This document shows positions 1 to 8,384 of a stretch of DNA of 64,000 nt, in pieces. Every line of letters starts with the position of its first letter. Position 1 is the first letter of the stretch. The position numbers and the translations under genes were made by a program. Origin of the DNA: Bradyrhizobium sp. DOA9 (GTDB lineage Bacteria; Pseudomonadota; Alphaproteobacteria; Rhizobiales; Xanthobacteraceae); contig NZ_DF820426.1 of the NCBI RefSeq assembly GCF_000617845.2, positions 62,001-126,000 on the forward strand, written 5' to 3'. The notes under the pieces are model-generated. The model made no database searches. It had not been told where the DNA came from and was given only the letters and a program-made list of their open reading frames with translations.

Positions 1-2
1 AC

Positions 3-1175
3 GAACGGCTGCGCTTTCGCGCAATCGACGCGAACAGTTCCATGGCTTCCATCGCGGACGCGCGGCGCGACCTCATGGAAGAAATGGAACTTTATAACGG
101 TGAGCCCGACAAAGCCTTCCACCAAGGTGACGCACTGGGCGCGGCCATGGATTTCCTCACGCCTGTCGTTTCACTGGATCGACTAAATCCAGGTTTCCGT
201 ATCGTGCGTTCGGAGGCCCGCTACTCGCCGGCCCGCGAGATCATCGAAGCTATGATGCGATTCTACGTGGACATGGATGGCAATTTTGTCGAGCAATTCC
301 AGACGACGGCGTTCGACGCGCGACTTTGGGAACTATATCTGTTTGCGACCTTTGCAGAGCTCGGTTACGCACCTGCGCCGGAACTTGCTATTCCCGACTT
401 CATTTTCTGGGGCCCGGATGGCGCGATCGGAATCGAAGCAACGTCTGTGAACCCAGGCGCGGTAGTCCCCCTGCCCGCCAGTCCTCAGGAGTTGATGGCT
501 TACATCGAAAACTACGTGCCGATCCGACTTGGCCGAGTTTTGCGCCGAAAGCTCGAGCACCCGACGCCGTATTGGGAAAGAGCCGAAATGGACGGAATTC
601 CGTTCGTGATCGCGGTGCAAGACTTCCATAGTCCCGGCGCGATGAGGTTCATCTCGGCGGCCATGAGCGACTATGTATTCGGCGTTCGGCACAATCTGGA
701 CGATGGCAGCCCCGAACTCATCGACGAGCATGTTTGGGGTGAGCTTCGCGAGCAGTCCGGCTTCTTCTCATTCCCGAATGCGGAGAATGTCTCGGCCGTG
801 ATCGTTAATGCTCAAGGCACGCTACCAAAATTCAACCGGCTCGGTTATCTCGCCGGCTTTGGCAGCAAGCATGTACGGATGGTGCGCAGAGGCGTTGCGC
901 AAGATGAACAGCATGGAATGCCGTTTGTTCAAGTCGTTCACGCGCCGCGATATTCCGAGACTTGGGTTGAAGGCATGACCGTCTTTCACAATCCGGGCGC
1001 AAGGATTCCGCTCGATCCAGGTCTTATTCCGGGTGCCTGTCACCAGTTCCTTCAGCCAGACAATTCGATCGTGTCTCTGACGCCGCAGTTTCACCCAATG
1101 CTTTCAGAAACTGCGATATGGGTGGCCGGCCGAAGGAGACGTCATAAAAAGCTAGCAGGCTCCTATAAACAATAG
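3..1175 (+). CDS. Conserved protein of unknown function, possible PD-(D/E)XK nuclease fold; may begin before the window
   Basis: I do not recognise a named family. The frame is open to the left edge; the first ATG is at 42 but has no clear Shine-Dalgarno, so the true start may lie outside. The middle of the protein has a glutamate-rich helix (LWELYLFATFAELGY), then a PDFIF turn, and about ten residues later IGIEATSV. That order (E ... PD ... ExT) resembles the core of PD-(D/E)XK nucleases, although the usual lysine is not evident. The C-terminus is basic (RRRRHKK). It sits just outside the mobilization genes on the opposite strand. The nuclease reading is inference from motif order only. Confidence 0.6.
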   Translation, partial: ERLRFRAIDANSSMASIADARRDLMEEMELYNGEPDKAFHQGDALGAAMDFLTPVVSLDRLNPGFRIVRSEARYSPAREIIEAMMRFYVDMDGNFVEQFQTTAFDARLWELYLFATFAELGYAPAPELAIPDFIFWGPDGAIGIEATSVNPGAVVPLPASPQELMAYIENYVPIRLGRVLRRKLEHPTPYWERAEMDGIPFVIAVQDFHSPGAMRFISAAMSDYVFGVRHNLDDGSPELIDEHVWGELREQSGFFSFPNAENVSAVIVNAQGTLPKFNRLGYLAGFGSKHVRMVRRGVAQDEQHGMPFVQVVHAPRYSETWVEGMTVFHNPGARIPLDPGLIPGACHQFLQPDNSIVSLTPQFHPMLSETAIWVAGRRRRHKKLAGSYKQ

Positions 1176-1240
1176 CTCTCCTCTTCCGGCGATAAAATAA
1201 GAGTCATGTCGTCACTCGACGTATGGTTCCTGCGCTCCGG

Positions 1241-2314
1241 TTATCTGGTTCGCTCATTGCCTCGTGTTTTGTCGCGCCCCTCTGCATCGATGCCCTGCTC
1301 TGCATCGCGGCGCTGGGTATTGGCAAGCTCCGAAAGCTCGTTCTTCAACGCATGCCGGCGGGTTTCGATAGTGGGCATATCCTTAACAAATTGCCGAACT
1401 TCGCGAGCCAACTCACGATCGTCTGCCACTCGAGACCGCTCTAGCTCGACGGCATACTGAAGATATCGCCCTCGGATCGCCTCCTGACGCGACTTAATCT
1501 GTTCGTCCCAAGGGTTTTTGGCGGTCCTGCCACCCCTGACCTCCGATAGCACCTCCTTACGGGCGATCCGATCAACCTCGGGCGTGATCTTACGCTTGCG
1601 CATCGCACGAACCGTCCCGCGATCGGCCTTTCGAACCCGTCCTCGGGTGCGCCGCGGCGTTGCCTCCGCCGCGATCCCGCGAAGCCGGAGTTCGCCAGCA
1701 AACCGTTCCCGCCAGGCCTGAAGGTCCGCCTTGCGGGGATTGAGGCGCTTGCCGTTATGGCCCAGGGATCGGACGGTCAAGTGAACGTGGGGATGCTTGT
1801 CGTCGAGGTGCTGGACGAAGACGTAGTCGTGATTGTGCCCGAACGTCTCGATGGCAAACGCCCGGGCTGAATCCTTGACAGCGGCGGCATCGGTGCCAGC
1901 AGGCATCGACAGAATGATGTTGATCGAAAGCGATCCATCGCGGCGCCGCTTGTTATCAACACCAGCGTCATCCTCCCAGTGTTGCTGCAAGTCTTTCAAT
2001 CCGGAACGACCAGTCAGCGCCGCGCCCTGTTCTGTTTCCGCATCGAGCTCACCGTTTCGCGTGATGTATGCAAGGTGTGACTTGAGATGCGCGACGTCCT
2101 TGGTGCGGCCGGTGATCTTGACCATCACCTCCGGTGCTCGGCGCACGATACGCTCGAGCTTTGCCCGCATCGCCGGCGTGAGGCGACCAGGAGTAGCCGG
2201 ATCGGGGATATCCCACTCGGCCCGCCGCGGGCGCCGATTAGGCGTTTCCCAGACGTACGAGATCGGCGGAAGTTCGGACGCCAAGTCGTTCGGCCGCGGC
2301 GAGCGCCGGCTCAT
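1241..2314 (-). CDS. MobP-type (VirD2-like) relaxase
   Basis: This protein of about 357 residues should nick oriT and pilot the transferred strand. Residues 79-86 contain HLAYITR, with Tyr83 the likely nucleophile. Residues 169-178 contain the three-histidine metal motif HLDDKHPHVH. The C-terminal half is basic and helical. The start at 2314 overlaps the mobC stop by four bases (ATGA), which implies translational coupling; an ATG 15 bases upstream is also in frame. Many relaxases of this group carry a C-terminal LPD7 domain. This one ends without it, and a separate LPD7 protein lies at 44.5 kb. Confidence 0.9.
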   Translation of the reverse strand: MSRRSPRPNDLASELPPISYVWETPNRRPRRAEWDIPDPATPGRLTPAMRAKLERIVRRAPEVMVKITGRTKDVAHLKSHLAYITRNGELDAETEQGAALTGRSGLKDLQQHWEDDAGVDNKRRRDGSLSINIILSMPAGTDAAAVKDSARAFAIETFGHNHDYVFVQHLDDKHPHVHLTVRSLGHNGKRLNPRKADLQAWRERFAGELRLRGIAAEATPRRTRGRVRKADRGTVRAMRKRKITPEVDRIARKEVLSEVRGGRTAKNPWDEQIKSRQEAIRGRYLQYAVELERSRVADDRELAREVRQFVKDMPTIETRRHALKNELSELANTQRRDAEQGIDAEGRDKTRGNERTR

Positions 2315-2829
2315 CGCCGTCCATCCCAATAATCTGCATTGCCGTGTAGGGCATTGCGCAACTGCGCGAGCTCTCTTTCGATGACCAATTTGGCCTCTTG
2401 AATTGCGGACGGATCGGGCTCGACCGCCCTGCCCTGCAGAACGCTGGTGTTTGCGGCACGCGCGATCTGGTTGATGTTGCCGCCGACCCGGTTCAGCTCG
2501 CGAACGATCGCGCGAAGCGCCTCGTGCTCGCTCGGCGAATGCTGCACCGGTGATGCCAACCGCGAGCGCACCAATGCGACGATCCAGCCGGTTCGGGTCA
2601 TGCCGCGCTGATGTGACACTTCCGCGAGCTGCCGCATCTCGCTCTCCCGAAATCGCACCGTCACCTTCTCCGGTCGTCCGACCGGCAACGCCAACATGCG
2701 CGGCGCTGGCGCAGCCAGTGCATCAGCAATGAGGCGCCGCAGCAGCGCGGATTTTCCGCCCTGTGTCGCCGCAAGAGCGGAGAACTGCACCGCGACTTCG
2801 TCGGAGACGCGAAGCGAGATCAGAGCCAT
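2311..2829 (-). CDS. mobC: MobC-family relaxosome accessory protein
   Basis: A protein of about 172 residues expected to bind oriT and help the relaxase nick. The first 40 residues (ALISLRVSDEV...) look like a ribbon-helix-helix or arc-type strand. Residues around 105-128 carry the MobC signature LNRVGGNINQIARAAN. The ATG at 2829 is preferred over a TTG at 2844. It is the first gene of the mobC-relaxase operon. It lies directly beside the candidate nic site and the dyads at 2848-2862 and 2917-2932, so it may be autoregulated or controlled by the KorB-like protein. Confidence 0.88.
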   Translation of the reverse strand: MALISLRVSDEVAVQFSALAATQGGKSALLRRLIADALAAPAPRMLALPVGRPEKVTVRFRESEMRQLAEVSHQRGMTRTGWIVALVRSRLASPVQHSPSEHEALRAIVRELNRVGGNINQIARAANTSVLQGRAVEPDPSAIQEAKLVIERELAQLRNALHGNADYWDGRR

Positions 2830-2847
2830 GCAGTCCAATCCCAATCG

Positions 2848-2862
2848 CGATGTAATACATCG
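2848..2862. repeat. Perfect 7-1-7 inverted repeat beside nic
   Basis: CGATGTA and TACATCG flank a single A. It lies 19 bases before the mobC start and 12 bases from the candidate nic motif. It could be a MobC or relaxase binding site. Confidence 0.55.
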
Positions 2863-2916
2863 CTGGCGCGAAGCCTATCCTGCACTAGAAAGAACGAATC
2901 CCTCCACCCTCTCCAT

Positions 2917-2932
2917 GTTGGTTCAAACCAAC
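2917..2932. promoter_or_regulatory. 7-2-7 dyad, copy 1 (putative KorB-like operator)
   Basis: GTTGGTT and AACCAAC are separated by CA. The same 16-mer, reverse complemented, occurs at 5050-5065 upstream of the parA/incC-like gene. This copy lies 88 bases upstream of mobC, so one protein could act on both the partition and mobilization operons, or both copies could act as centromere sites. Confidence 0.6.
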
Positions 2933-3253
2933 CAGCTCGGCAATCAAAGCTCGGCATTTGCTGCAGGTGAGATCCAACCCAGGCGACGATCGATGCGGAG
3001 CATTCCTCACGGAATGGTGCAGCCATCACCCCTACCCTTTGCATTGCTCGAACGCTGCGCGTGCGGATCGGCAACACTGGCACCGAGCATGTGGACCGCG
3101 GCTTTCCAGCAGCCTCCGGCCTCTCTACGGCGCTGTGGGGGGCGCGTTCGGCCTCCGGCTGCTGCGCTAACGCGCCATCCTTCGGATGGGAAATCCGCTC
3201 CGCCGGCGTGCCAAGCGCAGCAGCGTTTCTGAGGAGACAGTCTAAGGCCTGAC

Positions 3254-4234
3254 TCATGCGAAAATGATCTCTTCGATCTTGATGGTCGATACCGGAACCT
3301 CTTCCGCTTCCTCTGCGCCATCGACCAATAGCATGGCATGGCGTGATCCTTGAGACGCGAGCCGATCGACAAGAAGACAGCCGGCGCGATCTTGGTGGCG
3401 CACTCTGATCGTCACTGATGAACTCATTCGCTCATTTCGATGGACCGAAGACTTGGAACGTTTCTCCGCGGCCGCCTTTACACGGTGTCTCTCTATGGGT
3501 CGCAATGCGACTTGCGGTGCGATCGGCCCTCGTGCCGATTGAGGTCCAGCGGCGCCTTCCCTACCCGCGTGAGAGCCGCCAACTTCGCTGCGAATTTTGC
3601 GAGCCAGCTGGCGGGCGTGGGCGTCGGTGAAGCTCTTCTGTGCTGCACATACGGTCTCGACGGCGTTGGGCTGCTCACGCCAAGCCTGGTAGAGCTCATA
3701 CACAGCACGGATTGACGAGCCGGCAAGCTTCGACCGGAGAAATTCCGGCATACTTTGGACCGACGCGTAGCGAGACACCCAGTCCCTGGACTTGCCGAGC
3801 TTGCGCGAGATGTCAGCCTGGTTATCACCCTGCTCCAAGCGGTCCGCGACGAATGCCGCAATTTCGGGGGCGTTGAGGTCATCCCGCTGGATGTTTTCAA
3901 TCATCTGAACATAGCGATCCGCAGAACCAGCGGCATGAACGAAAGCCGGGATGTCACGGAGCCCGGCGCGCTTGGCAGCGCGGTACCGCCTCGCACCCAT
4001 GACGATCACATACCGGCCTTCGTCGGTCCCCTGCCGCAGTACGATCGGTTGCAGCACGCCATGCTGAAGGACCGATTCCGTAAGCTCAACGAGTTTCTGT
4101 TCGTCGAAGCTGCGACGGGGCTGGCCTGGATCTTCGTCAATGCGATCGATGGAGATGGAAGTCGGTCGCCCGGTTGCGGCGACACCATCTTCCGCGGCGT
4201 CGATAAGCTGCTTAAAGCTGAGATCAAGCGCCAT
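3254..4234 (-). CDS. ParB/KorB-like partition and regulatory protein
   Basis: 326 residues. The N-terminal ParB nuclease-like domain includes GARRYRAA (80-87) and ENIQRDDL (113-120). A helix-turn-helix follows at about 139-158 (QADISRKLGKSRDWVSRY). The last 60 residues (TIRVRHQDRAGCLL...) resemble the SH3-like C-terminal domain of KorB. KorB of IncP plasmids serves both partition and global repression with its ParA partner IncC. Here the gene overlaps its parA partner by 11 bases, and two identical dyads flank the pair. This is distinct from the RepB of the repABC operon at 9.9-10.9 kb. Confidence 0.88.
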   Translation of the reverse strand: MALDLSFKQLIDAAEDGVAATGRPTSISIDRIDEDPGQPRRSFDEQKLVELTESVLQHGVLQPIVLRQGTDEGRYVIVMGARRYRAAKRAGLRDIPAFVHAAGSADRYVQMIENIQRDDLNAPEIAAFVADRLEQGDNQADISRKLGKSRDWVSRYASVQSMPEFLRSKLAGSSIRAVYELYQAWREQPNAVETVCAAQKSFTDAHARQLARKIRSEVGGSHAGREGAAGPQSARGPIAPQVALRPIERHRVKAAAEKRSKSSVHRNERMSSSVTIRVRHQDRAGCLLVDRLASQGSRHAMLLVDGAEEAEEVPVSTIKIEEIIFA

Positions 4235-4985
4235 GTGGCGTCTCGTTCATCTGAGCGACAATCTTGGCGAGAACATCACGGATTTCGCGACCGGCCTCCT
4301 GCGCAGAGCGGCGCTTGAGCTTCCAAACCGGCAGGCGTTCCGCAACGGCCTCAGCGTAGCCATCCCTTGCAACGATCTGGCCGGGGAACACATATTTGCC
4401 GGCCTCGCGCAAGAGCTGTTCAAGATGCGTCCTTTGACGGGGCGATTTCGTATTGAAGTTCGAAGGCAGCAATCCGAGGAACTTCGTATCCTGGCGGCGA
4501 TAACGCCTCTGCACGCCGATCACGGTCTGCATCAGACCTTTGACGCCCTTGATCGAATAGTCCTCCAGATAGATGGGCGCCAGCACGTGCGACGCCGCCA
4601 CCAAGCAGCCGACACTGCGAACTCCAAGTGATGGCGGCGTATCGATGACGCAGGCATCGAACTGATCCGACGCGATAGCGAGGTTCTCTTGCAGTGTCGT
4701 TATGGCGGCTGCAGTGCTGCGATCGAGATCCGTCAGCGAGCTGTCGGCTGGTGCGAGCGTTAGGCCTTCGTCTTCTCGAGGTGCAATCCGCGTCCCCGGC
4801 TTGAACAAATCCGCGGCTAACGTTGAACCGGCATAGTGCCTCAACGTATCCGACGCATTGCTCTGCGCATCCACGTCGATCACGAGAACGCGGAGATTCG
4901 CTTCCGCCATGAACCAAGCCAAATGCACAGCAAGCGTCGTCTTGCCGACCCCGCCCTTTTGATTGTTGATGACAATGGTCTTCAT
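4224..4985 (-). CDS. ParA/IncC-like partition ATPase
   Basis: 253 residues, a short ParA/MinD-type ATPase without an N-terminal HTH. The deviant Walker A KGGVGKT is at residues 10-16, with VIDVDAQ and VIDTPPS as the following switch and Walker B motifs. It is the first gene of a two-gene operon with the KorB-like ParB and overlaps it by 11 bases. A 7-2-7 dyad lies 65 bases upstream of the start. The expected role is segregation of the replicon together with the KorB-like protein, alongside the separate RepA/RepB pair. Confidence 0.9.
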   Translation of the reverse strand: MKTIVINNQKGGVGKTTLAVHLAWFMAEANLRVLVIDVDAQSNASDTLRHYAGSTLAADLFKPGTRIAPREDEGLTLAPADSSLTDLDRSTAAAITTLQENLAIASDQFDACVIDTPPSLGVRSVGCLVAASHVLAPIYLEDYSIKGVKGLMQTVIGVQRRYRRQDTKFLGLLPSNFNTKSPRQRTHLEQLLREAGKYVFPGQIVARDGYAEAVAERLPVWKLKRRSAQEAGREIRDVLAKIVAQMNETPHGA

Positions 4986-5049
4986 CTTAAAATCCGGAAT
5001 GGGTCTGGCGGCGCCGGGTGCATGTCCTCGTCCATCGTTTCGTGGAGGT

Positions 5050-5065
5050 GTTGGTTTGAACCAAC
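5050..5065. promoter_or_regulatory. 7-2-7 dyad, copy 2 upstream of parA-like gene
   Basis: GTTGGTT-TG-AACCAAC, the exact reverse complement of the dyad at 2917-2932. It lies 65 bases before the parA/incC-like start, as expected for an autoregulatory operator or a centromere site. It does not match the repABC parS consensus seen at 13.07 and 13.23 kb. Confidence 0.6.
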
Positions 5066-5422
5066 AGCGATTGCGAATCCGATCACCAGAACGATCCCGA
5101 AATTCACCCGGCGAATCCCCTGCCAGAAGAGTCAGGTCAGTACATCGCCACCGGAAGGAACAAATTCTGGCAAGCGCGGCTGGGACCGTGCTCGTTGCTC
5201 GACCACTGCTGTCGACATGGTCGCGAGAGGATCGTCACGCGAATGCGCGGAGACCGCTTGCGGGCTCCGGGAGCGCCGCCGGGCGGCGCGAGTAGAGCTG
5301 TCCCCGGAGGGGCTCGCCCAAACGATTACCGCAGTATCACCCGTAGGCTGGCCTTATTGATCGGGAGCCCACTCTCCTTAAGCATTGGCGCCTATTCAAT
5401 TCGGCATATTCGGCGGTTTCGC

Positions 5423-5674
5423 ATGTACTGGATGAAAGTCGCGTCTTGGGGCTTAGGCGTTCTGAGTGTTATGCTTTTGCTCGCTGACATTATAGGCATC
5501 TGGAGAGCAGTTGTAGTCTACCGAGTTCTAGCTGTCGTACTCATAGCTCAGGCCGTCATGTCCTCTCTGTTGTTGCCAGATCCTCGTAAGGATTGGATTG
5601 AGCCCGCAATAACCACGGAATTGGGCGCCCTTCGTGCACTCGAAAGGGAACGGCCTCGGGCGCCAAGGCTCTAG
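5423..5674 (+). CDS. Possible small two-helix membrane protein
   Basis: An 83-residue frame from ATG 5423 has two hydrophobic stretches (about residues 6-26 and 31-53) and a charged tail ending in RERPRAPRL. The frame is open further upstream, but that part has the arginine/proline-rich look of non-coding high-GC DNA. I know no family for it and see no strong ribosome binding site, so it may be spurious. It lies alone between the parA-like gene and HU. Confidence 0.3.
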   Translation: MYWMKVASWGLGVLSVMLLLADIIGIWRAVVVYRVLAVVLIAQAVMSSLLLPDPRKDWIEPAITTELGALRALERERPRAPRL

Positions 5675-6090
5675 ACCCGGCGACAGACCAAGCAATCGTG
5701 GGGGAAGCCCTATTCTGCAAGCGCTCCGGAAAACTTGCCAATCCTTGCAGGGTAGCGCTGCGGATCGCTGATCTTCGATTCAGCATCGCCGCATCGACGC
5801 CGTCTACGAAGCCGACCCTGTTCAGAGAAATGTCGCTGATCCGCAATTGGGACCGATCGCCACGAATGGCCAGACCATGGTGCAGACCTTCGACGGCAGT
5901 GCGGAGACAGTCGAAGCGTTCGAACGGCTGTAACGCGCCAAGCGGAGGCGCGGTTACGCTGCAATGGACGGAAGGCTGCCATAGTCTGACAATTTTTCGG
6001 GGATTGCGGCACTGCTTGTGATGCCGGCTCTATCTGTTCCACGGCCTTGATGTCAGACGAGCAAAATCGAAACAACACGGAGCGCGTCCA
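5675..6090. other. Intergenic stretch upstream of HU
   Basis: About 415 bases without a convincing gene. GGAG at about 6081 serves as ribosome binding site for the HU gene. I see no clear promoter or repeat. Confidence 0.4.
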
Positions 6091-6396
6091 ATGACGACTG
6101 CCAATGAGATCGCTGAAAAGATTGCAGCCGAGAACGACCTGACAAAGGCTCAGGCGAAGTCCATTGTCGATAGCGTGTTCAAGGCCATCGCTGATGCAGC
6201 CGTAAGCGGAGCCGAGACCAGCCTTCCTGGGTTCGGAAAGTTCAAGGTCAAGGATAGCCCTGCCCGTGAGGGCCGCAATCCCTCGACCGGCGCAGCGATT
6301 GCGATCGCAGCTTCGAAAAAGCTGACGTTTACACCTGCCAAAGCCATGAAAGATGTTCTGAACGGAGGAGCGGCCCCTACCGACGAAGCATCTTAA
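6091..6396 (+). CDS. HU-family nucleoid/DNA-bending protein
   Basis: 101 residues covering the whole HU/IHF fold: helical N-terminus (NEIAEKIAAENDLTKAQAK), then LPGFGKFKVKDSPAREGRNPSTG, the classic GxFxxxxRxxRxGRNPxTG strand and arm, and ASKKLTFTPAKAMKD at the end. The protein bends DNA non-specifically. On a conjugative plasmid it may help form the replication or transfer complex, or may mimic host HU. It stands alone on the plus strand, convergent with a small minus-strand gene across a shared hairpin. Confidence 0.93.
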   Translation: MTTANEIAEKIAAENDLTKAQAKSIVDSVFKAIADAAVSGAETSLPGFGKFKVKDSPAREGRNPSTGAAIAIAASKKLTFTPAKAMKDVLNGGAAPTDEAS

Positions 6397-6406
6397 GTCG
6401 CAAGAC

Positions 6407-6426
6407 GAGGGGGCTTATGCCCCCTC
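6407..6426. terminator. Hairpin between convergent genes
   Basis: Perfect 8-bp stem GAGGGGGC / GCCCCCTC with loop TTAT, lying 10 bases after the HU stop and overlapping the last codons of the convergent small gene. There is no U tract, so its efficiency as an intrinsic terminator is uncertain. Confidence 0.55.
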
Positions 6427-6558
6427 CTCGGCCGCGAGCGCTTCGTCCCGTTGGCGGATGAGCTCCGCCAGTTCGAGTTCAAGCACCTTGCGCTCTGCCG
6501 GCGTGAATGCGCAGTCGCGCAGCTCGGCGCGCAACTCTTCAATGGTGTCGATGGTCAT
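6415..6558 (-). CDS. Small acidic helical protein of unknown function (47 aa)
   Basis: MTIDTIEELRAELRDC... ends in ALAAEEGA. It is strongly acidic and predicted to be all helical, possibly a short coiled coil. The start at 6558 is supported by GGAGATGCGATC just upstream. It follows the DUF736 gene by 61 bases in the same direction and is probably co-transcribed with it. No family recognised. Confidence 0.6.
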   Translation of the reverse strand: MTIDTIEELRAELRDCAFTPAERKVLELELAELIRQRDEALAAEEGA

Positions 6559-6619
6559 GATCGCATCTCCAGTCGAAGGGAGCGGGCCCCGCCTCGCGGC
6601 GGAGCCCACTGGCTGAGCC

Positions 6620-6931
6620 TCAGTCCCGGTTGGGCCGGGACCAGATCAGCTGGAGACCTTCCGCACCTTCGACCTCGGTCAGGGTGGCGTAGATCGGGGC
6701 GGGGAAGCTCGGATCGTCCAGCTTGACGGAGAGGTAGTCGCGCTCAGTGTCCTTGGCGGTCTTCTGCCAGGCCGCGCCCAACTCGACGTTGCCCGAGTAG
6801 ATGCGGAAGTGCGGTCCCTTGTCGGAAGGGTTCTCGACGCGGATCAGCTTGGCCTTGACGTTGAGGTTGAGCGTCTTGATCGCGCCGGAGAAGCCGTTGC
6901 CCGTGGAGGTGAAGGTGCCGATGGTAGCCAT
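6620..6931 (-). CDS. DUF736 family protein, copy A
   Basis: 103 residues beginning MATIGTFTSTGNGFSG and ending LIWSRPNRD, the full DUF736 length with its conserved DYLSVKLDDPSF core. DUF736 proteins are common on alphaproteobacterial plasmids and integrative elements; their biochemical role is not established. Copy B lies at 15694-16002 and shares the same ends and core. The leader upstream of this gene (to about 7215) is also similar to the leader of copy B. The frame is open into the leader, but the MATIG start is fixed by the family alignment. Confidence 0.9.
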   Translation of the reverse strand: MATIGTFTSTGNGFSGAIKTLNLNVKAKLIRVENPSDKGPHFRIYSGNVELGAAWQKTAKDTERDYLSVKLDDPSFPAPIYATLTEVEGAEGLQLIWSRPNRD

Positions 6932-6959
6932 TGTCTCATTCCCTGTGTTTTCTCGGGCC

Positions 6960-7215
6960 GCGCCTATCGCGACCTCGATGGCGGTCGTGAGACCGGAGGC
7001 GATCGACCTGCACCCAAAGGGCCGAAATGAAATGGAGGGCGGCCGGCAGCGACTTTCTTGCACCGCGAGGAATGGCGCGCAGCGCCAGGGGAAGAAAGTC
7101 GAGGACGGGCGTTGCAGGGACAAGATCGAGAGCCCGCGAAGCGGGATCGGCCTTCGGTCAGACCAGCCTCTATCGAGGACGCAGATGGGTGCGCCCATCG
7201 CGAAAACACATGGAA
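6960..7215 (-). repeat. DUF736 leader, copy A
   Basis: Non-coding DNA upstream of the copy A gene that is recognisably similar to 16025-16235. Shared blocks include the text equivalent to GGGTGC..GGTC.GATCGCCTCCGGTC, the GCGGCCCGAGAA run before the ribosome binding site, and GAGGAATGG.GCGCAGCG.CCAGGGGAAGAAAG (read on plus). It may be a regulatory 5' leader duplicated with the gene. Confidence 0.55.
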
Positions 7216-7639
7216 TGAAGACAGCGGCCCGATCAGCGGTTCGGGTCTCAACGCAACGGCCGTCGCAGCGAAACGTAGTTCACCTCAGCAGGCCACCTAA
7301 GCGCCGCGTCATCCCTTACAAAGGGCCCTGTCGCTGTCAGCAACATCGGCGTACCTGTCGAAGTGGCCATCGCAAGATCGATAACGAGGCTGCCGACGTT
7401 CTCGCCATGCGGATGCAACCCCGGTCCTCCGCATCCATGCGACCGACACGCCCTGCGAAGCGTGAAACAGATGCTAGCGTCGGTGGACGTGCCGGCCGCC
7501 GAGTCCGGGAGGATTCCGCCGGCACGCGCGACGGAACGAAGCTCGGCGTGCGGTTGCAACGCCACAACATTGGTGCGGGTTGTGAGCACGATCGACGTCA
7601 ACAGCGATCCGGCTGCCGGGCTCGATTTCTGTTCGAACG

Positions 7640-7823
7640 TTACTTGGCCGGGGGCCGCAGCGGACTTTCCGCCCATTTCCGGGCGGCGGGATCGAGCAGC
7701 GGATCGTCTTCGCAGGCCACGCAGACGTAGCGCGGTCGGCCCGGCGACGACGTCGTCGGGCACAGCCGTCATCGGCTTCCCGCACTTCGGGCACAGCTTC
7801 CGGCTCAGGTAGAGCGGAGTCAT
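7640..7823 (-). pseudogene. Frameshifted small zinc-ribbon protein
   Basis: ATG at 7823 follows AGGAAAAG, a good ribosome binding site. The first frame reads MTPLYLSRKLCPKCGKPM...DDVVAG, with one CPxCG knuckle. The second knuckle (RYVCVACEDDPLLDP) and the natural end (RPPAK, stop 7640-7642) are in the next frame. One extra base near the GGGCC run at about 7740 accounts for this. Joined, the product is about 60 residues with four cysteines, typical of a small zinc ribbon. Without correction the first frame runs on as low-complexity sequence to 7248. It is either a recent frameshift or a sequencing error. Confidence 0.6.
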
Positions 7824-7970
7824 GGCTTTTCCTGCCGGGACCAGCTCTGTTGTCGGTGCGCCGCGAGCACAAGTAGATCGCCGAAACTTGTCCGTATGCA
7901 CCAGACCGCTTGACGTGGAGCGCATCCAGCATTGAAATCCGGCTTTCAGTGATGTTGCGGGGGTGGCGTC

Positions 7971-8171
7971 GTGGAAGAATTTTACAGGAGCTTCGCGCAG
8001 CGGGCTCGCGATCTAGCCGAGAATGCGGACCCATTCACTAAGCGGCGGCTACTCGACCTGGCCCAACGATACGACCTGAAGAGCAGACCAGGATCACCCG
8101 GCGGACGATCCATCCCGCCCCCGCGCGCAACGCCACCGACCGTGCTGTTCTCCGGCTCCGGCGAGGCCTGA
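7971..8171 (+). CDS. Small conserved rhizobial-type helical protein (66 aa)
   Basis: GTG start at 7971. The N-terminal half (EEFYRSFAQRARDLAENAD, then KRRLLDLAQRYD) resembles short helical proteins common in Bradyrhizobium-like genomes, of unknown function. The C-terminal third (GSPGGRSIPPPRATPP) is low complexity. There is no obvious operon partner. Confidence 0.5.
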   Translation: MEEFYRSFAQRARDLAENADPFTKRRLLDLAQRYDLKSRPGSPGGRSIPPPRATPPTVLFSGSGEA

Positions 8172-8384
8172 CGAAAAGCTCGCAGTGCAGATCGTGCGCG
8201 CGCTGTTAGTCGATGTTCTGCCGCTCCCCATCTCCTTCCTTCACATCGCGTCACGGTGCCGCCCGCGCCCTCCGGCGGCATCGCTTCTATCGAACCATCG
8301 AACACTTCAATCGCGCCCGCAGTGCTGTTCGCGTCCCGCGGTTCCGGAGACGCAGTCGCAGGGCGTCGGAACGCCCGCTCGCCG

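Larger units (their letters stand above)
2845..2935. other. oriT: Candidate origin of transfer (oriT) with nic motif
   Basis: Positions 2874-2883 read CCTATCCTGC, which matches the core YATCCTG|Y nic sequence of IncP and VirD2-type origins; the predicted nick is after 2882 on the plus strand. An inverted repeat (2848-2862) lies about ten bases away, and the mobC and relaxase genes begin immediately to the left. The combination of motif, dyads and neighbouring mobC supports oriT; cleavage itself is inferred. With this polarity, sequence rightwards of 2883 would enter the recipient first and the relaxase gene last. Confidence 0.6.

Noticed and set aside
3254..4985. Assigning the KorB/IncC-like pair as the repA/repB of this plasmid
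   Set aside because: The genuine repA and repB are in operon with repC at 8.4-12.1 kb, and the parS type differs.
5698..6021. 107-codon plus-strand frame before HU
   Set aside because: No ribosome binding site, no family and non-coding composition.
7248..7640. In-frame extension of the zinc-ribbon frame to 225 codons
   Set aside because: The sequence after the shift is low complexity, while the adjacent frame carries the second cysteine knuckle and a natural stop.
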